Made by a program: the position numbers and the translations under genes | Shown here: piece by piece, positions 11,201-22,628 of the stretch | How the letters are laid out: each line of letters begins with the position of its first letter | Position numbering within the stretch: position 1 is the stretch's first letter | The notes under the pieces: generated by a model | Seen by the model: the letters and a program-made list of their open reading frames with translations, nothing else | What the model was told of the DNA's origin: nothing | Database searches by the model: none | Origin: Sanguinoderma infundibulare | Taxonomy: Eukaryota > Basidiomycota > Agaricomycetes > Polyporales > Polyporaceae | Reading direction: 5' to 3' | NCBI GenBank assembly: GCA_032821775.1 | Contig: JAVLRN010000012.1 | Span: forward strand, 1,302,001 to 1,366,000 | DNA length: 64,000 nucleotides

Positions 11201-12222
11201 GTCGAGGACGTCGCTGTCAACACTAGGTAGGGAGGAATTCGCGCTCTCCAACCGAGTCGTGGATTCACGCGAGCACGGGCGCAAGAAATAGCGCGAGTTG
11301 GGGGGAGACGAGTTGAGGGAGACAGGCGCGGGTCCTCTGTCTACAGCCGACGAAGGGTATTTATTTCCGTAGAGCCAAGAGGCCACCTGGGTGGTGTCAC
11401 GGCCGAAGATGAGAACGAACACAAAACATGGTCATGGGGCCCGTCTGCGGTTTGCGCAGAAGCGACCGAACCTCGCCAATCTGACAGGTCCGAGATCTTC
11501 GACGGCGATTACTGGGGTGGGTTGGGGCCCCGGCCAGGAAGCGAGGCATAAAACATATTCCGCGGCTTACATCAATACTCCCGTCCGTGTTTGTCCGGGA
11601 GTGTGTCATGGGGTATGTCTTGGAAGAGTGGCAGAGGACTCGAAAGTGAGATGATGGACATGTTGTCTGAAGCGGCGGCACTGCGCAGGTCAGTGTTAAT
11701 TGACCTGGCCTGCAGGAAGCCCGGCGAAGAAAAGAAGACCGCCTTGGGGCCACAACTCCAACCTCTCCGAGAATGGCATCTGTGCGCTCCGGGCCGGACC
11801 GCCAGCGGCCTCATTAGTGCCCCACATGACGTTCTTTACCCGCTCCAGGGCTCTCCCAAGTCGTTATGCCGAGACACGGCCGGTTAGAGAACTGATCATC
11901 CCTCTTCATCCTTGTGTTTCTTGACAGCATCAAAAGGTTCCGACGACGGGGCCGAGAGGCGTGGCGGGGAACCCATGTTGGAGCAAATTTTTTGAGACGA
12001 CGATCAAGTTCTTCAAGACATGGTCCAATTCTGTGTTATAGCAGTAATGCCCCGGGCAAGTATCTCGCATCTTGAGCACCCGAAACATAAGTTTGTGGCG
12101 TTACAGTACCAACAACTGTTCAGGTAGTTCCACAGACAACGTCCGACATCCATAACGTACAAGCTAGAAGGAGACGCACAAGAGCATTCAAACCTGCCCT
12201 GATCGTCGGCGCGCCAAAGTAT
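11201..12222. other. intergenic, no gene seen
   Basis: About 1 kb between the start of the sugar porter and the stop of the metacaspase, both on the minus strand. It should carry the porter promoter and the metacaspase 3' untranslated region. Overlapping short frames on both strands around 11390-11920 show no recognisable product. Confidence 0.4.
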
Positions 12223-14534
12223 TCAACATATGAATAGCAGATTGACGTCCTGCCGAAAGGTACGTCAGCGTCGCGAAAACAATGACGCCACCAACACACG
12301 TGGCAAACTCACCATGGGATGGGAGCTCGAGAGCTGAGGCTTCTGGCTATACTTCTGCCTCAATATTGTCCTGATGCGTGCGATCGTCAGATCTGCGTCA
12401 TGTAACGGCTGAAACAACCCCAGATAGAGTTGCTCACCGAATGTTCTGAAGCAAGAGCTGGTAACTCTGCTGACGGTTCTGACCTACATGCCACGATGAG
12501 CGGAGAAAATCGACAGAGAGGGTAACGGGACTTACGTAGGGCCGTAATAAAAGCCTGTATAGATGCTCTGTCAGCAAGGGTCGGGACGATCGCGAACAAG
12601 TTGACGTACGTAGCTCATGGCACCAGTCGACTGCCCAGCTTCATACGTATCAGCACTCGTCTGAGAGTCTTTGCAACCACTCCATGAGATCTGTCCACAC
12701 GCATTCGTAAGGATTGAATGAAGAGGCAATGCGGTCCGATGGTACGCACCACGTCCGCAGGCGAAGTCTTGGTCGCGCGTGATATCCTCTCCGCACGTTG
12801 AGTGCTACCAGTAGCCGTTTTGAATACACCGGTCACAGACGAGAAAACTCCGCCCTGTCGCATACTATTATGAGGAAGTTAGCGGCAACAAGAAGAGCTT
12901 TTGAATCGCACCATGTCCCCGCGAGCGTATGACGTTACAGCCGAGAGCACCCCTTGACCGGCTTCGGCCGCCAGGTTCGGCTCCTTGATTTTACCCTCCG
13001 TCGAGTACATGTAGGGTAGATCTATGCGAAGGAACGATGTTAGCCGGAAGACAGGGACACGGACGCATCAAGCTCACCAAGCACCGAGCCTGAGTGGCAA
13101 GACTGCGGATCAACCTGTCAATGAACTTCTCAACACCGTGTGTAAAACAGAGCGTACGTCGAAGATCGCGGTGAGACGGCAGCCAGGGGGAAGCGGCTTG
13201 ACCATGATGTCGTGCATTAACTACACCGAGGAGTCAAAAAAAATGCAGAATACGATCGGAAGAAAAGCTTACGTCGTCGACGATGTGGCCAGCTCTCTCG
13301 AAGTCAACCGGGTATATGACTTCGTCATACCCGTCCGCTTCGTCTCCGTCAAGGTCCTTGGTTTGACCGCCGTGCCCAGAGTCTATCATTCAGTCAGACA
13401 CGAAAACACTGATCAGAGATGCAGACCCACAGTGGAAGAACAAAGAGTCGTTAGGCTGTGCGTCGCGCACGAGCCATTGCATAGCTTGAAGCTACAGTCG
13501 GATGATTAGTTTCCGTCGCGCAAACCTCGGGCTTAAAAACTCACGATGTTGTCCCTCGTTGGGATCTGGCGGGGATTCTGAGCATCATCCGTCAGTACGA
13601 CTATATCGTCCTCTCGGTAGCCCCAGAGTTCTGGGCATGTGTTTGTTAACGACCAATTCGTGGCATCGGATCCAGCAGCAGCTCACCCTTGAGGAACTGC
13701 ACGACGTTGCGAGCGTCGTTGATACACCCGTTCAGCGCCGCCGACTGACCGCGATAGTTGATTCCAATCTAAGAGTGACGGTGTGTCAATGATTGCAGTA
13801 CGGCATTACGACATTGATTGGACGTGTACACAGAGCGCCTTCTTTTTCCCGTTGCATTGCGAGTACTGGTAGTACATCTGGTGCTGTTGGCTGTCTTGAC
13901 CGGTGTACCCATAGTTCTGCTGGTTGCGCGGCGGTGGCGGTGGCGGTCCAGCTGCGACGCTGTCACATAAATGTTTATGACTCGGAAAGGGGACGGTGGA
14001 ACATACGCGGTGGCTGGTATCCGCCATAGGGCGAGGGAGAATGCCCGGGTGGAGGGCCCGGAGGAGGCCCGGAGGGAGGCCCGTACCGATACCCATCAGG
14101 TCGGCCACCAGGGACTGGCGGAGGCGGGGCACCGGGTGGGTGCTGGTGATGTTGGTGATGGTGGTGGTGACCGGATGGTAGGGGACCAGGAGGGGGACCA
14201 TAACTAAACCAAACACGTCACCTCTTTATCCAAATCTCGTCCAACGACTATTCACGTACCCTCCAGGAGGAGGTGGCCCATATCCGGGGTTGTAGCCCGG
14301 AGCCGGCGGCGGCATGCTACTTCCGAGCCCCAAGGTTTATATCAGTAACCAGGGCGCGCGGAGCGTGTAATAACACTCACGGGCTGGGGAATCCGAACCT
14401 GTATCGTACAATACAGTGTGAACGGACATCGCGGAGAGATCGAACGAAGGCAGTACTCACCCACCGGGGCCCCCAGGAGGAGGACCTGGAGGCGACCGAT
14501 AGCCGCCTTGATTTCCCGGATAGTTGTTCCACAT
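12223..14534 (-). CDS. type I metacaspase (caspase-like cysteine peptidase, C14)
   Basis: A Ca2+-dependent Arg/Lys-specific cysteine peptidase linked in fungi to stress, protein quality control and programmed death. It starts [20 protein letters not shown] at 14534; a Pro/Gly/Tyr-rich prodomain runs for about 140 residues, typical of type I. The p20 part follows: [26 protein letters not shown], then [54 protein letters not shown]. The catalytic His lies in [20 protein letters not shown] (His codon near 13373) and the catalytic Cys in D-SCHSGS (Cys codon 13097-13099). An intron separates that Asp from SCHSGS. The p10 part contains [19 protein letters not shown] and ends [17 protein letters not shown]. 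At least a dozen introns. Family and both catalytic residues are clear. Confidence 0.9.
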
Positions 14535-14832
14535 TTGTCTTGTTTGCAAGGTCGCAACTGATATTGCTCAGGTTGCTGGTTCCGAGCTGTTCTGGAGAGG
14601 GATGGGAAAGACGTCTCTAGAGAGTCGGAGATGAACGCAGGAGCCAGCTTAAAACGACGCTTAAGCGCCAACCCCGCATTGCCTCTACGTCACATAGCAG
14701 AGTATCGCTTGGTGCTGCGCTCCACATAGCCTCCTCGGGCTAGACATCCAGATGCGTTCCAAAAGGTGGACGAACACTCTATATTCGATGTAAAAACAAT
14801 CACATTCACGGAAACGCTAACATCCATTGACA

Positions 14833-16942
14833 TTATATGACATGATCGTCACCCTCTGACTCGGCAGAGCAAGGGAGGGCGTTCCAGCCTGGCAAGGGAC
14901 TCGACGGCAGAAAAACGGCCTTAGTCCGGCTCGTCTCAAGCATTGCTACCACATCCGTGCGCGGAGCAGCGTTTGCGGCATTCACGTCCCACGCGCCACC
15001 ACATGGATGGACGACCCTGGCAGGAGGAGCCAGCTTCCCGGCATCGACACAGGCCTCGCCTGCGCGAGCGGAGACGGTGTTTGTGGAGACATCAGCTTTT
15101 GTTCCAATGGTTCTTGATTTGCGGGCGCCAGCGGCAGAAGGCGGAAGAGCAATAGACGGGCGCGGTAGAGTAGAGCGACGGGCAAAACGGCGAAGATCGC
15201 CATGCTTGTTGGAAGAGGTCCTGGGCCGCGGAAGTGTCGTTCGGCGGCCTTCAGATGCGAGTGCTGCGTTGCGTGCGATTTCGCGAAGGCCGTCCAAGAG
15301 CGAGCCCAGCGGCTTCATAGGCTTCGGCTTCTTGGGTACACTGCTTTCTGAAGTGATGGGTAGATCGGATGCGTTCGCGGAAGAGGGTACCTTTAAATCA
15401 CGAGAGGGCAAGACGACATCCACGGGAGTAGAATCTAGGGGAGAGGAGGAGGGCGAGGTTAATGTGGATCCTGAGTCAGACAGCACGTTTGTACTGGGAC
15501 GGGAAGGTGGGGTAAGAACGACGCTGGCCGAGTGATCGTCGAGCTCAGGCACGGTAACGCCGATCGCAGGCAGAGACGGGCCAATTAAGGCAAGTGAACG
15601 AGGCTCGGAAGAGTTTGGGATGAAGAAAGAAGGGCTTGGCTGAAGATGGGAGGACTTGGCCGATGTCGACAGCTTCGAAAGTGGTTTCGCTCGGGACGAT
15701 TCAAGCGGGATAACGCCTGTGCGGAGTGGGGTGTGATTCTGCAGTCTCCTCGAGGTGGGACGACCGCGAGGGATGACGGTATCCCATCTGGAGAAAACGT
15801 TAGACGAAGGATACACGGATAATAGCTGGAAACTCACTGCGCTCCGAAGGCTGAACGTGGATGTGATATTGGAACTAGAGTCAGCGGTCGAGTTATGAAG
15901 CGTACCCCCGAGGCGGGAACGGCCTTCTTGGATTTATGTTCCGGCAGTAATCCAATAATGTCGCAAAGACGCGGTTGCCAAGCGGATATAGGCTTGAGGA
16001 CCTTGCCCTTCAGCACCGGTACGTCTTTGGCGGTTGACGCAAATTGTGACACAGGTCGGGGCGCGACCTTACGAGGATTGACAAACTGTCGACGACGAGT
16101 CTTCGCAACGTCGACCGGTAGTGGCCGCAAGGTCGATATAGGCGCCTTGGGCGTGTCAGGGAAGAGCAGCCCCCCGACGACATCGACGCCGGTCCCGACA
16201 GCGGCGGTGAGAAGTCGATCAGACAGCGACTTCTTCTGGCGTTGGCGTTTTCTGGGGCGTTCCTCAGGAACGTATTCGTCGTCGTCGTCGTCGCTGGTCG
16301 ACGTGGCCTCCCGTTTCTGGCGTTTTCTGACAGGCTCAGGCTGGCCATGAAGCTTGTGGTCCAAGTTCGGATCGTTCGGCCCCGAGGAAGAACCAACAAC
16401 GTTTAATCCACCACCTTGCTCTCCAGGGATGTCACTCATCCCAACTTTCTTCCGCTTACTGCCTCGGCAGGTATAGCGTTTGATAGGGATGGTTGCAGCG
16501 CCTCTCAGGAATCCTTCGACGGTTAGTGTCGTTTCAGTGTCCTGGCGCAAGTGTGCGGAATGGGCGGAATTTGGGGCGACGGCGGCGTCATGTGCATGAT
16601 CGGTGCGAGGGTGGTGGGTATCGGAAACAAAATCGGACTGCGCGGAAGCACGATGCACAATGTTCTGTCCGGGTGTATGCGCCACCGCCGGGGCAATTTT
16701 GCTTCGAGAAGAGGGTACGGTGGTCGGACGGGCATTGAGTGGCTCAGATACCAGGTTTGATGGTGCCGACGCGTCCCTCGGAGACGATGACGCAGCTGGG
16801 TAGAACCCAAGACATGGATCGACGGCATGTACGCGAGGTCGCTTACGCTTTTTCGTGATCTACGCAGATTACATGTGTGGATGAGTGGAATAGCAGGCTG
16901 CGGATTACTCACGATGAAGTCCGGCGCATATGTGGACGGCAT
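14833..16942 (-). CDS. unrecognised basic, disordered nuclear-type protein, 3 exons
   Basis: I do not recognise this gene. Exon 1 (16942-16913) encodes MPSTYAPDFI. Exon 2 begins at 16859 with ITKKRKRPRVHAVDPCLGFY and runs to about 15837, ending SHPRSAFGAQ. Exon 3 begins near 15788 with WDTVIPRGRPTSRRLQNHTP and ends EGDDHVI at 14833. Both introns are GT-AG and phases agree, giving about 670 residues. Basic clusters (KKRKRPR, VRKRQKREATS, ERPRKRQRQKK) flanking an acidic DDDDDEYVPEE stretch suggest a nuclear protein. A short conserved-looking segment is SLLDGLREIARNAALASEGR. The rest is Ser/Pro/Thr-rich. No enzymatic motif is visible. The gene structure is well supported by two long open exons; the function is unknown. 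Confidence 0.65.
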
Positions 16943-17416
16943 CGCTGGTATTGGAGAGGACAGAGTCGGTGCAGCAATCTTAGCAGGATTCGCAGAGGCA
17001 GGGGATGGATGATGGACAAAGGTTCAACAAGGCAATTGAACATGACGCACAGGCGCGGTACCGACAGGACAGTTGTTTGTACTTGTTAGCCTCGACCGAA
17101 GCCTCCTTCCTTTCCGAGCCGCCTCGACCGCCCTGCTCCGGCTCGGAGTCGCAGTCTGTCCGTGGACTTCAAAGAGCGTTCCGTCATGGTGAATACAAAC
17201 CGCGAAGAAATGACGGGGACATACCTTCGTGTGAAGATCGCGGGTGCGTTTGAACCTACAATGGGCCCTTATCTGAGCTTTTCCTGATTGCGAACCTTAG
17301 TGTATCGACATATGGACATATTAAAGCAATCTAATCCTACCAACAGGTCGGCACCCGCTGTGAAGATCAGTGTTTGCCCTAGTATCTGTGCAGACCAAGG
17401 AATGCCGTATGTAATG
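16943..17416. other. intergenic, no gene seen
   Basis: About 470 bp between the start of the unknown basic protein gene and the stop of the DUF6534-type gene. Short frames only. Confidence 0.4.
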
Positions 17417-19651
17417 CTAAGGGACATTACGAGCCACGTCTGGCTTGCTACTACAGGTATTTCGTGCTGGTGATGTGTCCGCAAGAAAGTCTGGTGTCCA
17501 AAGGAGACCGAAGTCTCCATCTGGGACGACGTAACATCGGCCGCTCTCGCAGTGGATGCGTGGTGCTAGTATCGGCGCCGGAGTGCTGGACTCGTCGCCT
17601 GTGGTGGTGGTGGTGGTCGCCGTCGTCGTTCCGCTTCTTTCCAACTCGGAAGGCATCGCCACTACGATGTGGTCGAGATCAGTTCTGTGGAGCTGAGGCC
17701 ACCCAAAGTTAGAACCGAGTCGTCTTGACAAATGATAGCGATAGCGACAATACCTACCGCGGTCACCTGCAACGACTTCTTGTTTGTGAGGCCCTGCGGC
17801 GCGGTAACCTGTATCTCGGGCAATGGGCGTTCGCCCATTCGCTCTGCCTGAATTCGGAGGTCGATACGAGCATTGAGGGTCGCTAGCAACGAGATCGAGT
17901 ACACTGTGCTCTGCATTAGTAGGATCCCGTCCGGGATGCAATAATACTTACATCGAGTACCGATGTAGTAGAACATGACGAACAAGGAGGTCGTCGGCAG
18001 AGCCAGAACCTACTCGCACGCTTCAACAACAGAGTTCGCTGTGTGGTGGAATGAGGATCCATACCATGATAACCGTTACGACAGCAAAGATACTGCACAT
18101 CGTTAGATAGACGAAGGAAAGGAGTCGAAGATCACTAACGCAGTCAGTAGACCAGTATTGACGGTGAAAATGAGCTGGATGGACGGATATTAGCAACGCA
18201 TGCCCACTTCACGACAGAAAATATAACAAACCAGCTTATTGATGAGACGATCCGCCCTGCAACGTTCCTGCATTAGATTCCCGACGACACGGCAGAACGA
18301 AGTGACCACATACCCCTCTGTGTCCTTCCGGAACGCGGACAATAAGACGACGAGCGCACCGCACAGCAACATGTCTGTCGATGCGCTCAAAACACTCATA
18401 GCGATGTCATAAGGCTGCGGGACTGTTCGTCAGACGTTGACTGTTAAGGACAGTCGGTCCAGCTTGACGCACAACTAGTAAGATATATTCCGCCACGGTA
18501 TCGGTTGTTACGCTGGGGAGGAAGGTTAGGGACGGAGGCTACGTTGATGAAGCGCAACGCATACGTCTTGGCGAAGAGAACTAACAGAAAGCCGTTAGGA
18601 ACACAGCTGAGATGGCACTTGAAAGCAAAGCTCACCGATCGAGCATACTGCACGTCCACAGAAACCTGAGCGCGAATCTCGAATGTGAATGCCTTTAGAG
18701 ACTTACACCACGTTGCCGAAATGAACAGCACCATGACTGCCAGTAGCAGCCTGCGTCTGCTGACTGCAGGGAGTTAGGACCCTTGGCTGCATGGCATAAC
18801 ACATGGAACATACACTGCCAGATGCGAAATGCGTAAAACCTGATTGGCATCAGTATGGATATGGCGCGTACAGGTTCGCTACACTCACGACTGGATGGTG
18901 CAGATGGTACATGGCTACGGAAAGGGCATATCAACCGGGTCTGGTCATGATACCAGATATGAAGGAGGCGTACATTGACCAGCAACTGAGTCTGTTACCG
19001 ATTGCTTAGTCGCGCCGATCATCATCCTCAAGTAAATGCAGACCTACATTAGACGACCTGAGCACGCTTCGTGAGCGTTCGAAGCAACACATAATCCGTA
19101 TGATTGCTTACCATGGAAGGGCCTGGTTGCCGAAGTTCAGGCCCTTCTTGTCGACGAGATAGATGTACACTGGTTGAAGTCTTGAGCAACGTCGTCAATG
19201 TGGATGGAATTGGGCCAAGGACGAACTTGTGGCGAGGTATAGACCGAGATGTGTGGCTTCGAGCAGCCACACCGCGCCAACCTGGGGAAGCTCTCGTACA
19301 TCACGCGCCACGTCATGACTATAATTCGAGCAATGACGTACCATGACCTTCAGAAGCTGCCGATCCTTAGGGTAGTGTCTGAAGTACCACCCGGACTGCG
19401 CAGTGGTGACTGGTACAACAGTATTGATTTTCAATTCGCAACTCTCCAGAGACGAGAGTACGCACCTCCAAACAAACTACTTGGCGACCCACATTAGCAG
19501 ACGTCCTTGCAAATAGTTCGTGATCTGAACGCACCATCCTGTCACCATTAGACCCACAAGGGTGACACCTAGCCTGCTCCCGACAGGATCAGCGGACACA
19601 TTTCGGCACTCCGGTCGATCATAGTGCGCACGTCAGGTCAGTATCGGTCAT
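17417..19651 (-). CDS. DUF6534-type seven-helix fungal membrane protein
   Basis: A member of a large basidiomycete family of predicted seven-helix membrane proteins (DUF6534) with unknown function. The 20 bp first exon (19651-19632) splices in phase to give MTDTDLTLGVTLVGLMVTG. Later exons give SGWYFRHYPKDRQLLKVM, matching the family's aromatic-x-H-Y-P-K-D segment after helix 1, then VGAVWLLEATHLGLY (helix 2), several hydrophobic exons between 19020 and 18100, and QSTVYSISLLATLNARIDLR, the family's end-of-helix-7 signature. The soluble tail reads HIVVAMPSELERSGTTTATT and ends SKPDVARNVP at 17417. Many short introns make the middle exons uncertain. The family call is by resemblance of the three named segments. 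A second gene of this type lies at 31560-33805 on the other strand. Confidence 0.7.
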
Positions 19652-20802
19652 GGCTACATGGGGCGGGCGGAGGGGGCTGTCAGCGAGAAAGGAGACAAAA
19701 GGGACCTGTCCTGAGAGTCGCGCAACGGATGTCCGCCTTCATAAGTCTGAATCTATATGAGGCAGGCTCGGGAGGGATCACTGGGAGAGGGAAGCGAGGC
19801 CCAGGACGTGCGACCGCGCCCACGCCCGGCCCGTGACGCTGCAACGGTTCCCGCCGGATACCCGTTATAGTTTGACGTAACACCCTTTGGACTCGCCGCT
19901 TGCAGCTGCCCTATGCACAACATGTAACGGCTAGGCCGGACACGAGATTGATATCAAGCCGCAGTACTCACCAGATTGTGGAGATGGCGATTGCCTTGGC
20001 GTCGCCCGAATCACGCCCCACTAAGTAGCGCGAGTCGCACCAGGTCGCACCCCATCAGCTGCAGCTCAAAACATACATATATCGTACACGCCGGATGTGA
20101 TAGCTGGGTGCATGTGAATAACGGTGTTAAAGGTCTGGTGCCTTGTTGCCGTCCCCGAAGCAGGCGGGCGAGAGGAACACGGAGAAGAAGTTGAAGCAGC
20201 TCTGTAGTCCTTCCCGACCCGTGACATTGTGTGGGTACACCGTGCAGAACGCGGGCTAGCGTGGGCGTGTGCTCCTCATGGGTGTTCCGCTGAATCGGCC
20301 ACATCTGCAATCTAGGGTCGCGCACTACTGATACATTGCGCAGAACTAGTCACTTCGCATATCAGAAGTGCTTCCACCCGACCGTTCGTTCGTCAGCTTG
20401 TACATAAGTAAAATGAACTCATAATCACTTAGCCTAAGCAAGCCGTCATGGAGACGGGAAACAACGCACATGCAGAGATGATACTTAAAGACATTCAACA
20501 GCCACACGAACGGAATTGTGCGGTTGGGAAGAAGTAAGGCACCTGGGCATTGTAATTGGGAAGGGCGAGGTCTCAGTCCAGTCCCAATCGATGAACGACT
20601 CTGTCGAAGGCACAGTTGGCAAACATCTGAATCGCAAGTACGTACTGTGTTCCTTGCACCCGCGGATCTGTATCTCCAGGAACCCGTCGCCTTGATTGTT
20701 TGGACTTGTCAAAATCGGAAGCCATCGCATGCCAAATCGGGCACTGCGACCCGCGCGAGACTCGGCAGGATCGCGCCTGGTCCGTGCGCAACCGTCCCGC
20801 TG

Positions 20803-20810
20803 TATATAAG
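20803..20810 (+). promoter_or_regulatory. TATA-like box without an assigned gene
   Basis: TATATAAG sits 97 bp upstream of an ATG at 20900 whose frame closes after ten codons (MKALPSFLVI). Spacing and context fit a core promoter, but no downstream coding sequence could be assembled. It may drive a non-coding transcript or a short intron-split gene. Confidence 0.3.
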
Positions 20811-20899
20811 CCGTGGCCCGACGTTCGTGGTTCCTCACCACTCTGGCCTTTTGGCTTAGATCAAGTGTAGTATCTGTTCTTAATAGTTTAACCACTATT

Positions 20900-20918
20900 A
20901 TGAAGGCATTGCCTTCAT
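20900..20918. repeat. perfect 9 bp inverted repeat, 1 bp spacer
   Basis: ATGAAGGCA, one T, then TGCCTTCAT: a perfect palindrome of two 9-base arms. The left arm contains the first ATG after the TATA-like site at 20803. Such a near-contiguous palindrome could be a dimeric transcription factor site; it cannot form a useful hairpin because the loop is one base. Confidence 0.6.
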
Positions 20919-22628
20919 TTTTGGTTATCTAATTTTTGTCGCCCCTGCTCCCCGTGCACTGCTTGCAACGCGGGGACGCGATGACCTTGCTACTGCAGTA
21001 TCGGCTTGTGTCGTCAGGGGATCCCTCCTTCCTTTTTCTGAGGCACTCTGGGACCGGTCAATTGGCTGGAAGCTCGGTGTTTCAGATGAACGAAGTCGGG
21101 CTTTTCTTGTTTCTTCTCTCGGGCACGCTTTGGGGATTGGAGTCATCATATTGATTATGCAGAGATAGCATGTTATGGCCAGTACTACCGTTCTCCTTGA
21201 TATCAGATCCCCGGTAAGAACTTGCAGTGCGCAAAGTGTAATCATTATTAGACTCGAACTTGATTACAGAAGGCATCTGAGGTGCGCGTTATGTCAAAGA
21301 AGATATCATGGACGAATGACGGTACCCCCTAGTTACTTGTTGCCGATGGCAATGGATGCCAGGCCACGTCGACACGCTCCGAGGTGAGGGGATGTGTCCG
21401 GGCTTGATACAACGAGCAAGAAGGACCAGAGCTAACCGGGCAGAGTGTGCGAACGTCCGGGGGAGTGAACGAGGGGGCTCAGCTCGTGGATGGCATATAC
21501 AACGTACTGAGGCCTTCGTACAAGGTTGAATAAAAGGGAATGTAGCTGAAGAGGGGTGATGCTGTGCAACAAGTGAACGCCACTCGAGTCGCTGATTTGG
21601 ACGCCTCGACCTGATGCATCTTGTTTTCCACCACCTACTCTTCGCATCGCTCGCTGCCCTAGAATGTACGAAATCCCCTACTACGCTGAACATGTAGCTC
21701 AAGGATCACCGTGTCAAGAATCAAAGCAGGCTTTATGCTCTTTGACCTAGCCAGAAGAGCTTGCTCTCTGAGCGTTTATTCTGCCATGCAGAAAAATCCT
21801 TGCGTCGCATCGACAGGAGCTCATCACTCTCCCAAAGCCTGCAGTTTGCCCACGAAGCACACAGCATTAGTCCGTGTGCAGACGGCGCGTGCAGAGAGAC
21901 CGGACACGACGACCTGCTCGGGGCGGAGAAGGTGCGTGTTATCGTTCAACCGTGCTCTCTGAACAAACGTGCAGAGCGGGAATTCATCGTGCATGGCTCT
22001 GGCAAAGAGATACATGCGCAGATAAACTCCCGTTCTGGAAGCGTGTGTGACGAGAGCAGGGGTGGTTTCACAACGAGAACAGAAGGGTGCGATTAGTGGA
22101 GACACTTGCCTTGTTCGGATTGGGACTCGCGGGAACCGCGAGGGAGGGACCCAGGCGCCGTCTGGTCCTGGTGCGATGGCATCTGGCGTAATAAATGCCC
22201 CTCCTGTGCTAGTGCATGTGTTCGAAATCAGACACGCTCTGACGGCACACGACCGTCCAACCGAGGATGACAAAGGAGGGCCGGGAGGGACCGAGTGGCA
22301 CAGTGACGAGAGGCGGACGTGGACGGCAAAGATTCTCCTTTGTTCCTCCCCGTTGGAAGATGCACGCGGGATGGAGAAAGGTGGTGTAGACGACGGTCGG
22401 TACCAGTCAACGCCGCGCTGGTGATGCTCTCCGAGAGCGCCCACGGACGCCCACAAATTTGTGCCGTGTTTGCTGGCCGACCATCTCTGACTGGAATTAG
22501 ACAGAGTTCGCACAGACCGTCCCTCTCTTTTTCGCCGAAAGCGGGGAGATACACCCAGCGCCAAGACGCGAGGACGGCTCTCACGTTGACCAGCATCCGC
22601 AATTTCCCGTATCCGGCCATTACCAAAC

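Larger units (their letters stand above)
19652..22628. other. 3 kb gene-poor stretch with orphan promoter-like site
   Basis: No gene was recognised between the DUF6534-type gene and the forkhead gene. The left part should include the promoter of the former, and the right part the long 5' region of the latter. A TATA-like site (20803) and an inverted repeat (20900-20918) lie in the middle without an assignable gene. A 270-codon minus frame at 21824-22636 has skewed composition and its start overlaps the forkhead start codon, so it was not accepted as a gene. Confidence 0.4.
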
